Shown here: in pieces, positions 10,215 to 21,415 of the stretch | Layout of the letters: every line of letters starts with the position of its first letter | Numbering within the stretch: the first letter of the stretch is position 1 | Source of the DNA: Pseudophaeomoniella oleicola | Lineage: Eukaryota > Ascomycota > Eurotiomycetes > Phaeomoniellales > Phaeomoniellaceae | Assembly (NCBI GenBank): GCA_003868215.1 | Contig: QWDQ01000044.1 | Span: 124,001 to 188,000, forward strand | Reading direction: 5' to 3' | Length of the DNA stretch: 64,000 bases | Position numbers and translations under genes: made by a program | Notes under the pieces: model-generated | The model's input: only the letters and a program-made list of their open reading frames with translations | Told to the model about the DNA's origin: nothing | Database searches by the model: none

Positions 10215-13200
10215 TTAGTTCTGTAACAATTTCTGTGATCCACTACTACTTCTGGAACCGCCAGATCCGCTCTTGCTGAAACTACAATATCGATCTTTGA
10301 TCGCCGTGACTTCGTAAATACCCGCGTCGCTCGCTCGGATCCTCTTTTCGAATTCCCAGCTTTTCTCACTCCTCGTCTCCAGAACGACGGGTCTGTTGCC
10401 CTTCTTGCCTGCCATGATCCCTCCTTTGTTGGACGAGGACGAGGGTACTTCTGAACGTGTATACGTGAATTCAAAAGGTGGAGTACCTGTGAATTCGAAA
10501 AGAAGTTCTGCCTCTCCTCCTTCGTGGATATCGACAACCGATGTCCTGCCTTTGGAGATCTTGACGGATGGCATGGGATGTATAGATTTTGTGATGTCTT
10601 TCTCGGCACGACATTTGCCGGAAGCATTGTCCGACAAAGCGGTGATGGTGAAATCTCCAGGTTGCTCAGCAATACGGCGGAAGGTTGGGTTGTGGGATGA
10701 GGAAACAGTAGCCTTGCGATCGTGTCCCTGGAAACGATAGAACACTTCGAATGGAGGGAGTCCGGAGAGTGAGAAGGAGATATGCTCACCGACACAGTAG
10801 TCGGTTTGAGACTCGAGCGGTGTAATAGACGGCACATCGGAAACCATGACGCGGACCGAAGACGGGTCATGGTCAATATGACGCTCGCAGCTACGACTGT
10901 CTTGCACTTTGCGTATAAAGAGAGAATGGGTGCCCAAATCGAGGTTATCGCGAGAGAACGACCACGCATAACGATCAGTTGGCACTTTGAGTTTGATAAT
11001 TTCTGGCCGAGAGCTGCCATGGTGAGTTACGCCAATTTCGAGAGTGAAAGGGGCCTGGCCTTCAAGCATGATGGGAATGGTTTCAGAACCAGTGGCTTCA
11101 TTGGTGCAATATCCGTAAGTCTTTCCTGGATATTCGAAACGAGCGGTTGGTAAAGGGTTAACCTTTTGGAAAACAGTAAGGGTTTTGAAACGCCGGGGTT
11201 CATGGTCGTAGAGATTGTCGCTCACAGAGGTGAATTTGTATTCATTCTCGCCGGCTCTGGAAGTGTCCAAGTGGATGGAAGCAGTTCCAATGGCGGCGGA
11301 GATCTTCTTGTTGTGGACGAACCCGGAACCTTTAGTCGGCCGTTGACTATGACTGTAGCTAATCTCATACGGTGGACTGCCGCTCATAGAGAGACGAAGT
11401 TGGTCATCATCGCCTTCGCAGACTTCTGGCTTCCTGTAAACATTCCCAACCTCTTGGCTGATGTTGCCATCTTTGACAGCAATGCTAGGTCGATTGATCC
11501 AAGAGACTTTGAATCTGTTAGCAGCTGTGTCGATGATACCAGGGCAAGTATCATGGACTTCTCTGAGTTCATAAGTGCCTGGTTTCTGCACCGTGATGGC
11601 TGAATTTCTATCTCTGAATTTGTGTGTTGACTCGGAAGTGGCGCCTGCCTCGTCGACGTGGGCTAATTGCACTGTCCAAGGTTGAACACCTTGCAGTCGT
11701 ACAGGAAGACTGACCGACTTCCCTTCCAGCGCAACAGTTGATAGCTGGCCATCGATATCTCCGAATTTGGCTTTGGCTTGTTCTGAGCGTACCTCAAACT
11801 TCAGTTCTTCGTTCAAAGAACGCTTACATTTTGATTTGTCGGTAACGCTTGTCAGGACTATCGAATATTGGCCGCCTCGGTTGAAGTGGTCTGTCGTAAG
11901 AGAGTATTCCTGTGTGTCGACCACTGCCGAACGACGTTCCCTCTTTCCATGATGTACAAGCTCATAGTCCAGGTTCCACGGAGCCTCGCCGATCAAAGAA
12001 ATATCTGCGGTGACAGGCGAGCCCAGACAGACTTTTTCTCGCATATCGCGCTTCGTGAAATGGGCTGAAGCGGCCGGTTTGACATTTTGGGTCAGTATCA
12101 GATTTCTGTCCTTCAAAGAGACAGGTCCATATACATCATCCACAAGCTCTTTGAACTCGTAGACATATGACCCTGCAGACATGGGTATCAGATCCAGATG
12201 ACCTCGAGAGCCGTCGAACTTAGCTGTTTTTGGCCTGAGTTGGCCATCATGTAGGATCGTGTATCGTAATTGGAAAGGTGGAGTTCCTGTCAGGTCGAAG
12301 TCGACACTCAGGCCGACAGGGTTCCCAGCACAAACGTCGGCGACATCTTCAGACTGTATGGCAATGTCAGGGCGTGGAGGATTCACCAGCAAACAGGATG
12401 CCGGTTCCACAACCGTACCCGAACAATGTTTGCTACGAACTGATTGGAGACTGTAAAAACCCGGCTCGCGGATCATGGGCGATGGCTTGGAGCTGGACAC
12501 AATCACTGACTCAAACGTCGTCTCTTGTGCTCCTCCTTCACTCTGTGGGACAAAGCTGTACTCGACTGAAAGTGGAGCATCCTCCTCGGGAATGCTGCGA
12601 AGATGAGCCATGTCAAGGGGTAGTCGGGTCTGGGCACCTTGGGGTGCCTTGAGAGGATTCTGCGGATCGCAACCGACAACCGACATCTTCGGCCTTTGGT
12701 GGACCAATATATCTTGCTGCTGATCTTTGCCCAAGATACGCTTGGACTTTGAACTGTCGTGCTCCGTCTTGTATACGACGATGTTGCCGCTCGCGTCTTG
12801 CACTTCTTCCACAATGTAAGACCAAGTCCCCGTAGTACCCATCAATTCGTTTATTGGCACGGTCACCTCAACCGATTTTGCCCAGTCCATCTGAGGGTTT
12901 CGAAGGTCCACGACTGCACCTGAAGGCTGCTGCATGTTTAATGGACTGAAGAGATCATCTGGTTGGATATTCTGAAAATGCGAACTTGATTCGTGGTTGT
13001 TGATAGCCTTGCTGTATTTTACCTTGAAGGGAGGCAGACCTGACACCTTCAGATGCAGATTAGAGACATCTCCACTACATTTGTCCTTGAAGTCTGTAAC
13101 GATGCTTGCCTGCGGACAACGGGGAACTACTGTGTCGAATGCGCGCTTGTGCACCTCCAGCTTTGACTCGTCCAGTACACGTTGTAACTGATACACTCCG

Positions 13201-14039
13201 GTCTTTTTAATTGGAAGTTGTAACATCCGAGGGCTGGCCTTGTCAGCTTTGGAGTACCCTTTATCTGCCTGTCGTTTTAACTGTTTCGCCTGCTTAGCGC
13301 TGATTGTAATGAGTTCTGTTTCGCCAGTCTCGAGGTCGGTCCGCGAGAGCTCCATCAGTACCGGCGTAGTTTGATTTATTCTTATGGGCAAGTCGACACT
13401 CGTGATTGTTGAGTCTAGACAGAGCGGTATCCGATCAGGGTTCATCACAGCTGAACCTTCGGGCAAGATCTGAATGATCTGTTTCCCTAGAATCAATGAC
13501 GAATTGTGTATAATGTCCGACGGCTTCACTTTCCTCTCCGAGATAGCCAGCTCCCTATCGTATGCAACCTTGACCATCGCCGAGAGCCAAGCAGCAATAG
13601 GAATGGGTATGTGGAACATCAAGAAGGCATCCATGACGGCATGCAGTAAGAACAGCGTCAGTGTGGTCGAAAACCCCCATTCCAGCCATGGTATTCTGAA
13701 TGTTGGCAGCACAAACAGTGCGACAAAATCGATAGATACCCATTTTAAGAACAGCCATGTTGAATCTAGCTCGTCTGCGACTTTCCAATAGTCCATCACT
13801 CTGAACATCGAGAGGATGCCATACGCAGCGACAATCAGTAAGCGTTGTGTGGGAGCATCGATGAGATCGAATGGGATGAGAGGTTGTGAAGAGTCAGAGC
13901 TCGCGGCGGAAATCGGCTGCTTCGCCGGCATAGGCACAGATGGTCGACCATCTTGTCGCTGTTCATACGGGCGTCGTTGAGAGAGGGTTGATTGTGGAGT
14001 TGATGGAAAGGCTGACCGCAGCCGCGGCGTGTGGTACAT
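10215..14039 (-). CDS. POM152: Nucleoporin POM152, nuclear pore membrane ring
   Basis: Single exon, 1274 aa, close to the 1337 aa of yeast Pom152. The N-terminus is a short nucleoplasmic region followed by a membrane cluster (about residues 66-190: LLIVAAYGILSMFRVMDYW, LKWVSIDFVALFVLP, and LTLFLLHAVMDAFLMF). The rest is the lumenal domain, built of repeated Ig-like modules, each with a C-x-G...GxPPFxxxY core (for example VCLGSPV, VCEGDDDQLRLSMSGSPPYEI, YCVGEHISFSLSGLPPFEV). Known role: the transmembrane ring of the nuclear pore complex, oligomerising in the perinuclear space. The C-terminal Ser/Gly-rich tail (SKSGSGGSRSSSGS) looks strain-variable. Not part of an operon-like group; its promoter is shared with the F-box gene. 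Confidence 0.95.
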   Translation of the reverse strand: MYHTPRLRSAFPSTPQSTLSQRRPYEQRQDGRPSVPMPAKQPISAASSDSSQPLIPFDLIDAPTQRLLIVAAYGILSMFRVMDYWKVADELDSTWLFLKWVSIDFVALFVLPTFRIPWLEWGFSTTLTLFLLHAVMDAFLMFHIPIPIAAWLSAMVKVAYDRELAISERKVKPSDIIHNSSLILGKQIIQILPEGSAVMNPDRIPLCLDSTITSVDLPIRINQTTPVLMELSRTDLETGETELITISAKQAKQLKRQADKGYSKADKASPRMLQLPIKKTGVYQLQRVLDESKLEVHKRAFDTVVPRCPQASIVTDFKDKCSGDVSNLHLKVSGLPPFKVKYSKAINNHESSSHFQNIQPDDLFSPLNMQQPSGAVVDLRNPQMDWAKSVEVTVPINELMGTTGTWSYIVEEVQDASGNIVVYKTEHDSSKSKRILGKDQQQDILVHQRPKMSVVGCDPQNPLKAPQGAQTRLPLDMAHLRSIPEEDAPLSVEYSFVPQSEGGAQETTFESVIVSSSKPSPMIREPGFYSLQSVRSKHCSGTVVEPASCLLVNPPRPDIAIQSEDVADVCAGNPVGLSVDFDLTGTPPFQLRYTILHDGQLRPKTAKFDGSRGHLDLIPMSAGSYVYEFKELVDDVYGPVSLKDRNLILTQNVKPAASAHFTKRDMREKVCLGSPVTADISLIGEAPWNLDYELVHHGKRERRSAVVDTQEYSLTTDHFNRGGQYSIVLTSVTDKSKCKRSLNEELKFEVRSEQAKAKFGDIDGQLSTVALEGKSVSLPVRLQGVQPWTVQLAHVDEAGATSESTHKFRDRNSAITVQKPGTYELREVHDTCPGIIDTAANRFKVSWINRPSIAVKDGNISQEVGNVYRKPEVCEGDDDQLRLSMSGSPPYEISYSHSQRPTKGSGFVHNKKISAAIGTASIHLDTSRAGENEYKFTSVSDNLYDHEPRRFKTLTVFQKVNPLPTARFEYPGKTYGYCTNEATGSETIPIMLEGQAPFTLEIGVTHHGSSRPEIIKLKVPTDRYAWSFSRDNLDLGTHSLFIRKVQDSRSCERHIDHDPSSVRVMVSDVPSITPLESQTDYCVGEHISFSLSGLPPFEVFYRFQGHDRKATVSSSHNPTFRRIAEQPGDFTITALSDNASGKCRAEKDITKSIHPMPSVKISKGRTSVVDIHEGGEAELLFEFTGTPPFEFTYTRSEVPSSSSNKGGIMAGKKGNRPVVLETRSEKSWEFEKRIRASDAGIYEVTAIKDRYCSFSKSGSGGSRSSSGSQKLLQN

Positions 14040-14996
14040 GGCTGAATGAAGGTAAAGAGGACGACAGCTCTTGTGGAATCAGTGTCATCGACCAAGTGTG
14101 ACCATTTTCATTGCTGAAGAACGAAGAGGTATCTTGTGGCCTGCTGCGTAACAATAACTGAGAACACAGAGATCATGCGACTTAGGGGCTGCCAGCGTAA
14201 GGCGTACGCAGTATTGCAGAGCAACTCACTCTCGAAGGAGTATGCACATACAGCAATCTGCTATTTTGTCGCCGTAGAGAAGAGAATCTGTGGCCGGTGA
14301 GCGCGGTGTACCTGAAGTCAAAGTTTACATACAATGTATCTTTGTTCTGGTCGCTGCTGAATCGATCTTCAGAATTTCTTTAGTCGCGTCTACCGCGTTA
14401 TGACGCTGCCCTTTCAGGGTCCACTCCGTATAGCAACTTATCCGAGGTTTCTTTCTTGAGCCCATTCATTGTGTACCTACCAACATCGATGCATTTGTAT
14501 AGACACTTAACAGGTACGTACACGGATACCCGTAGTCACATTGCTGTACTTTTTCATTGTCATATCATGAAAGAGACAGTGGGCAGGTCAAGTTGCAAAA
14601 TGATCAATAACCAGCTCTCGGGTAACCCTAAGGAGCTATACTTACCCGTACGATGAGAGAAATTGCAAATGCCCCCAGTCTTTATGACAATAACACCGAT
14701 ACGAACTTACTGATGAGTAGATTCCCGGTGAGATGAGATTGACTTACTTTTGAAAGAGTGATATAACTACTCTTGAGACCTGTAAGCTTCGTCGAGAATA
14801 TCGTCGTGTATTTAAGACCGTAATGGGATGTCAACAGGAGTTATTATGTAATCGGGGAATGACGTTAAGAGTTCAATGGAGTCCGCGCCGCACTTCGCCG
14901 TCATCGAAGCATGGAGCTCAATGTCGTTCACCACGGAAGATACATTAGCTGTCTGCTCAGTCTACCGCCTCCATGAGCGAATTCTGAACGGCAGCC
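14040..14996. other. Divergent promoter region POM152 / F-box gene
   Basis: No coding region supported. The forward frame 14456-14656 has no domain. Contains no recognisable repeat. Confidence 0.5.
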
Positions 14997-17092
14997 ATGG
15001 TTTCGCAAGCCTCAAGTCTGTCTCAGCTTCCAAATGAGATATTACAGTCGATTCTGGAATGGACAAACCCACAAACAGCAATAGCATTAGGCCGAGTATC
15101 TCGGCGTTTTCACGGCGTGACGGATGAGCCATTGTTATGGAGAAATTATTGTCTATCAGAATATGATCATTGGTCTGACAGACACCACATCAAGGACAAG
15201 CTCGCATCGAAAGAGCCTGTCGATTGGAAAAGCCTGTTCCAGCAGAGGCGAGACACAGATCGATCGGTCGTTCGTACCCTGGACGAGACCATTGGATCTC
15301 AAAGAGACAGAAGCGGCAAATTCGAAAGCCTCATCGAATGCGGATACGATGCCAAAGACATCCTTCTACGGAACTTACATGTTGGATTTGATGCCGATGA
15401 CTACCTAGCGAGGAGGTAGGGGTGATGTTAATACTCGAATTAGAAGTCAAAGCTAACACTGCCAAGGTATTGGAGCTATGCGGCTCTGGGAAGTATTCAT
15501 AGAGATGTGGCGCTCAGAATCTGGGGAGACATGAGGCAGTCACCCTCCTCAGGCTGTAGTCTTGAACAGGCACTAGGCGCGTTCAACCTGTTCATTCGCG
15601 AAGCTACCGTTCCTGGATTGGCCGACGTGCGTGATGCCCTACCCTCTATTTCTCTGCTAACCTCGGGCAGGTCACCGATCGGTTAGATCAGATCGCCTAC
15701 GATATAAGGGCAGAGCATCCAAACATAGCGGAAATTTCTGAACGGCAGAGAGCTCATACAGTGGCAGAGTTCCTCCTACGGCATAGACTCGTTGGCATCA
15801 ACTCCGACAGAGAATATCATTCACTATCACATAACTTTATTGGCATTGCTCTCTCGGCTGAGGACCATAGTTCGCTCCCACTAATTACCGTCGCCATATA
15901 CTGTGCCGTCTGTTCCCGCCTTGGTCTCAATGCCGTGCCTTGCAGTTTCCCTTACCACGTTCACGCGATGGTATATGCGAAAGACGGGTTCGACCTAGAT
16001 GGTGCCCCCTCGCCCGAAAAAGCACCACCAATGTATATTGACCCTTGGCGCTCAGCGGAAGAAGTCGACGTCACTGCACTTCAAGAACAGCTTTCAATGT
16101 TACCCACCATCAACCAACTCTCACAGTCTCGTGACGCCTTCCTCGCGGCGTCACCCGTCACTGACATTACCCTTCGCTGTGCCCGCAACATCCTCAACTC
16201 AATCCAACAATTCGGCATTCGAGCCACAACTACAGATGACGAATCACACCGCATCCACGTTCCTTCCGCCCGTTATTCTGCCCTATGGGCATCCGTGGTC
16301 CTATCCTCACCCCCGCCATCATTAAACACCCAACCCGGCATCGCAGGCACATTCCCAAACCAATTCCTGCACCTGCACCACGAACTTCTCACCCTTCTCC
16401 ACCTCTTCGCATCCGACTTCCCCCACGACGCTCACCTGATCGAAAAGCACCTCTTGCCCACGACGCGGACCCTTGGCGGCCGATACCTGAACTACATGTC
16501 AACCGTGCGGCACATGAGGCGGCAGGACGCGCAGCCGCGGACCGAGAAACGGAGGTCGAAATATCCTGCCGGTCATTTGAAGTTTAAAGTCGGACAAGTG
16601 TTCAAACATGAAAGGTACGGGTATCGAGCAGTGATCATCGGGTGGGACGCTAGATGTGAGGCGAGAGATGAGTGGATTGCAACAATGGGAGTTGATAATC
16701 TGTACGATGGGAGAGAACAGCCATTTTACAATGCACTGTAAGTCATCATGTCCCTCATGTCTCACCCATATTACCCCGGAAATCCCACAAACAATCTCCT
16801 TTCCCGAAGACGCCCCCCTTCCCCTTTCTCTCCGCAAAAACCATGCTAACATCCTCCTCTTTCTTCGCCCAACAGCGTCCTCGAAGACCTCTCAACCCGC
16901 TACGTCGCCAGCGAAAACATCTCCCTTGTCCTTCCACCCGAAACAGACGAGTTCTTCCCCTGCCCCCCGGAACCCGTGGACGGGTTGATATCGGGCGATT
17001 TTGCGTTGGAGGTGGGTAAGTACTTCAGGAGGTGGGATAGGGATGAGGGAAGGTTCGTTAGCGCAATCGATGATGAGTATCCTGAGGGATGA
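14997..17092 (+). CDS. F-box protein with transglutaminase-like and YccV domains (FBXO21-like)
   Basis: Four exons, 14997-15415, 15467-15626, 15671-16737 and 16876-17092, giving 620 aa; all junctions keep frame. Residues 5-50 are an F-box (LSQLPNEILQSILEW...RRFHGV..EPLLWRNYC), which would bind Skp1 in an SCF ubiquitin ligase. The middle (about 195-340) is a SirB1/transglutaminase-like core (FIGIALSAEDHSSLPLITVAIYCAVCSRLGL..VPCSFPYHVHAMVY). The C-terminal 130 residues are a YccV/hemimethylated-DNA-binding-like domain (FKVGQVFKHERYGYRAVIIGWDARCEARDEWI...Y.ALVLEDLSTRYVASENI). This is the domain order of metazoan FBXO21. Exon 4 is needed to complete the YccV domain. The substrate of the ligase in fungi is not known to me. 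Confidence 0.9.
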
Positions 17093-17390
17093 TGATGACA
17101 TATGTGACACGATACTGTTTGGTTTCTGGTGGAGTGGTGTTGCGGTCTGCGGCTTTTGAGCGGCGGCAAACGGTTGCGTCGAGGAGAGAGCGTATTTATT
17201 CGGTGGCAGACCGATTGACGTGTCATGCTGTTGTTGAGCTTCCTACAATGGGAGTTTGGTCCCATAGCATCCGGAGATCACATCCATATCATTCTGGATA
17301 TCCAAACTGACTCCGTACTCTCCCATCTTCAATGTCGGAACACTGTGCGAAAGAATCTGTAGTTCTGATAAATTTCCGTCTCCTTACCAT

Positions 17391-18545
17391 TCACCTCCAC
17401 CCAACCCTCTCTTTCAATTCCCTCGTCTCTTCTTCCCCCAATCCCAACCCTTCGAGCATGCCCCCTTCGATCTGCGCCAGAACCGGCGTCCCGAACAACG
17501 TCATCAGCCCTTCGCAGAAGTCGAGGACCAGGGCAATGAACGCCGGTAGCGGATGTTTGGCATGGACCTGCGCGAGGGCTGTTGCGATCGAAGGGTAGGG
17601 AAGTGATTCTGTGGGTTCGAAGGCGGCGCGGAAGGTTTGTTTGTAGTCCTTGAGAGTTGAGGTCCAGTCTGGGACTTCTGTCGAGATCTCGGCATGCTTA
17701 TCTATATCGTCGTCGTCATCCTCTTTGCCGTTTTTGGCTTTGAACATTTCGTTAATGAGTTCGAGTTCGTCGACTTGTAGACCCGTTCTTTCGAATGATC
17801 TTCTGCCGTATTTGGTATATATCCAATTTGCATCGGTGTGATAGCCCCAAGAAGAAAAGGTTTGCAGGCTGCGAGAAACATCGATGTCATCTGGAACGTC
17901 GTTGTCGGCATCGTCAGAGGATAAGGTTACGGAGGATACAGCGGTATGGAAGATGAATTCTGCAGCTAGCTGCAACCATTTGGGACCTGGATGTTCATGA
18001 ATGACATGGACGGAGACGAAGGCACTGAGGTAGAGGAACTCCGGTAATAAGGACCGTAGACTGATAGATTGGTATGATTTGGCCAGGTCCTGTGCCGTCT
18101 TCGGGAACTTTGTGGTCGTGTTATTGTTTACCGCTATCTCGGACTTCGAGAGCACACCGTCTTCAGATACATGTGGGTATGGTCCATTCTCGCACAAGGG
18201 TGAACACGAAGCGATTGTAAACTGAAGTAGCCTGATCTTAAGATCTAGATTGTCGGAACAAGGAGATCTGGACTTGATATCGGCATGATTGTGCCTATAG
18301 ATTTCAATGAAAGCTGCGATTCAGTTAGCTATGCGCCTTCAATATCTACATTACGTCAAGGAGTGCCTACAGTCAAGCATATTGAGCTGAAGAGCGTATT
18401 CATTCGCAAGTGACTGGTGGTCTTGAGAGCTTCTCTCTCTGACGGATGCAATAAAACTACTGCTTGTTTGACATATCATATAGTCCAAGATCATCTCGTC
18501 GACATCCGTAGCATACTGGGAGTGCACTTTACGCGTATCAGACAT
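17391..18545 (-). CDS. Unknown acidic protein, 365 aa
   Basis: Two exons, 18371-18545 and 17391-18313, joined in phase 1 over a 57-nt GTAGGC...CGCAG intron with a CTAACTGAA branch site; the second exon is open through the join, which supports the model. Starts MSDTRKVHSQY. The N-terminal 60 residues are acidic and helical (VDEMILDYMICQ), a central hydrophobic helical part holds LLPEFLYLSAFVSVHVIHEHPGPKWLQLAAEFIFH, followed by a linker with a DDDDDID run and a helical C-terminus (FIALVLDFCEGLMTLFGTPVLAQIEGGMLEGLGLG). I do not recognise a family; the helical repeats without catalytic residues suggest a binding role (inference). Its 3' end faces the F-box gene at under 300 bp. Confidence 0.7.
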
Positions 18546-19052
18546 TCTCAATTGATTGAAGGTCAAGACACGCTCGAGAAGGCACACCCCTAAGTTGTCT
18601 CCGGTGGTCTGTTATAGTGAGACTTGCAGACCGAATGATTGTGTAGTACGAGGCTGTCTTTGATAATGCTATTCGCGGCTTCAACTTGCAGTCGCGTCAT
18701 GAAACGCGTAGCAGAACCACCTTGATTGCGCCAATGCAACCAGTATCGTCTGAAAGTGTTATTCGAACATAAAGTCTGAAGACATTAACTTGCTTGTATT
18801 TGATGAATCAGTACAGTCATAGGACATTCCTTGGTATGTATGGGTAGAGAAATAATGTCCGTGTGGTGTCGAATTATATTACTCTCCACAAGCATCTATT
18901 AGTATTTGTGAAGCTACATGTTTTACTGGTTTCGTCGGATCACCCCTGAAGAAGACATGGATTTCTTTTTGTACTCGATGGAAATTGAATCATTTCCTCT
19001 TCAGCACTTGAATATAACATATATCTGGTTGCTAGTCCCTAATTTTACCATT
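18546..19052. other. Intergenic, no gene seen
   Basis: Between the 5' end of the 365-aa gene and the 3' end of the aldo/keto reductase, both on the reverse strand. AT-rich, no repeat or RNA gene recognised. Confidence 0.5.
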
Positions 19053-20326
19053 CTAGAAACGTGATGTGAGAGGGGCAGGCTTGTTACCGAGGATGTCATC
19101 AATTTCCTTCTTGATCTCCGCTGTCAGCTTGGGAACCAAATCCAGGGACTTGACGGCCGCTGTAACCTGTTCGATTTTCGAAGCTCCAGTAATGGCTGAG
19201 CTGACGTGTGGGTTTGAAATCACCCATGCAAGGGCGAGGGTGGCCATGTCGGTGTCCAATTTCTTGGCAACGGGCATCAGAGACTTGACTTGTTCGATCT
19301 CCTTGAGGAATGCCTCGTCCTTCTCAGCCATCTGTTTCGCCTTGTTCTTGCTGAACGCATCTTGAGCAGAACCCATTCTACTGTCAGGAGGAATGCCGTC
19401 GTTGTACTTTCCTGTCAGGATACCGGCTTTGAGAGGGCTCCAGATTGTCAAGCCAAGCCCGTAATATTCATATAACGAGAGATAGTCTCCCTCACATTTT
19501 CGACGCTCCAATAAATTATATTGCGGCTGTTGTGAATTTATTGTCAGTACTCTGGGGGACACTGGGAGCAGGGAGGTACTTATCCATCAGAGGACCGATA
19601 AGACCTAGGCGATCGGCAATTTGGTGGGCAATGGCAATCTCCTCGGTATTCCATTCCGAGGTGCCCCAGTAGAAGACCTTTCCGGTGTTGATAAGGTAGT
19701 TCATTGCCCGGACGGTCTCCTCAATTGGTGTCTCTCTGTCCGGTCTGTGACAGTAGAGTAGGTCGACATAATCCAGCTGCAATCTCTCGAGAGCGGCGTT
19801 GGTGCCCTCGATCACGTGCTTCCGCGACAGACCCTTGTTGTTGACTGGATTGTCGCCAAAAGCACCACCCCAGTAGATTTTGGTTGAAATGACTAGATCA
19901 TTGCGTTTCCAACCGTACTTCTTGATGGCCTGGCCCATGACAACCTCAGACTTTCCCGCGGAATATGCTTCAGCGCAGTCAAAGAAGTTGATACCCGCGT
20001 CAAAGGCAGCCTTCATGCAGTCGAAGGCGATTTGATCTCCTACCTATATGGACCCCAGTAAGCCAAATGCCATACTTTCTTAAAACGGAGGGGGAAGAGA
20101 AAAAACCATAAGCAAACAATGGACGCAGCCTCGAAGGGACCGTCAGTGAAATTTGACATACCTGACCACCATAAGTAACCCTATAGACATGTTAGATCAA
20201 AGGCCAGAATCTGCAGCCTTGGGTCTTCAAGACTTACCATCCTCCAAGGGAGATAACAGAGACCTTCAAGCCGGAACGACCGAGGTTACGGTATTGCATG
20301 GGTGGTAGGGAATCAGTGGAACCCAT
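19053..20326 (-). CDS. Aldo/keto reductase of the Kv channel beta-subunit type
   Basis: Four exons, 20238-20326, 20162-20180, 19584-20043 and 19053-19531, giving 348 aa. Start MGSTDSLPPMQYRNLGRSGLKV is typical. The AKR tetrad is present: Asp58 and Tyr63 in FFDCAEAY, Lys91 in VISTKIYWGG, His135 in LLYCHRPD. The C-terminal NADPH-binding part reads ITGASKIEQV and ends GNKP. Known relatives reduce aldehydes/ketones with NADPH. Oddities: a 19-nt second exon, and the third intron (19532-19583), which has no GT-AG solution that keeps the frame but does as AT-AC (ATAAGT...TTCAC), restoring the family motif GPLMEQPQYN. Divergent from cpcB. Confidence 0.9.
19532..19583 (-). other. Putative AT-AC intron (52 nt), U2-type
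   Basis: On the coding strand the intron begins ATAAGTACC, has GTACTGACAAT as branch region and ends AATTCAC. Exon 3 ends ATG-G and exon 4 begins AA-CAG-CCG, giving Met-Glu-Gln-Pro-Gln-Tyr-Asn, which matches the conserved EQ..Y of Kv-beta proteins. GT-AG choices give an 18-nt or 35-nt intron or a stop. The donor is U2-like (ATAAGT), not the U12 ATATCCTT. Confidence 0.8.
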
Positions 20327-21415
20327 CTTGCCTATGATATGTCTAACACTGAATACGAAGGAGTTTGAAGGGGACTTTTTGAAGAAGCTTTTCTACAACA
20401 ATAGACACAAATGTATATAAAGAAAGACGATTGTCAAGTCACGACGAGGGCACCATATATCTTTAAAGATTCTTTGCGATAAATACCTATATTTTCATCT
20501 CCTGCCAAACTCGGAGAATAGATTGACTATCGGCGTATTGAGCGGGGAAATGTATGTTGAGGTCATTTTACCTTCTAGAAAAGTGATTTCTGAGGGGCAA
20601 CGTGCATGCGACGGGACGAACGCTAATCTCCAGCAAACAGACCAAGATATCGAGTCCAATGAGCATTCAACATCTGATCAACACCCTCTCTTAAATGGAA
20701 GGTCAATGAACACGACGCGTCTGGGGAATCGTATCCGCCTCGTGTAGCTGGAGTGCCCGTCAACGATGACATACAGGATATCGAGCGGCCAGGGACTTGT
20801 ACGCAGAAATGCCACATACAGGTAGCCTATTGGTCACCCATATTCGAATGATTCAATCTACTCCGATCATGAACCGGTAATGAGTGACAGAACTGCAAAC
20901 GTCGACCAGTTGCACAGTCAACAGTGAGAGATGCGAGGATAGAAAGACTGTCCCGTGGCCCTTGGAGATACGTTCTCAAAGCGTGGCATTACTACTTGCT
21001 GCTGTGATTACCCTTTGACGAAAATGATACGAGGTGCTTCATCTGGGTCGTGTAGACGGAGAGCGATCAAGATAATGAAGTCCGATCTATAGAGAGATCA
21101 GCAAGAAGATTTATATGTCGTTATTTCATAGTTGCTTGATAAAAGTGAACGGTTGACAAAAGGGGAGACTGTTCCCTGCAATTGGTGTTCTTCTCGAGTG
21201 CTTATGTAATCCACCAAAAATCTTGGCATTGGTCTCCTTCCGGCCTAGCTCACCCACACAGTAATTTTTTGAGGAAGGCAGGACGAACCTCCGCGCCAAA
21301 GTTCAATCTTGAAGATCGAAAGTCGAGAGCGACGACCGCATTCCCACAACATCACCAATCACCCTCAGCCAAGTCCAGTCAATTCCTCATTTTTGACCGC
21401 GACATCTCTCCCATC
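20327..21415. other. Divergent promoter region AKR / cpcB
   Basis: No gene supported; the forward frame 20523-20747 shows no domain. The last ~170 nt form the CT/CA-rich 5' leader of cpcB. A TATA-like TTTATATAC on the reverse strand near 20412-20420 lies about 90 bp before the AKR start. Confidence 0.5.

Noticed and set aside
10100-11020. Long reverse frame overlapping the POM152 3' end
   Set aside because: Shadow frame inside the POM152 coding region; the POM152 frame has strong domain evidence.
19532-19583. U12-type (minor spliceosome) intron
   Set aside because: The donor ATAAGT does not match the U12 AT-AC donor ATATCCTT, and most ascomycetes lack the minor spliceosome; U2-type is preferred.
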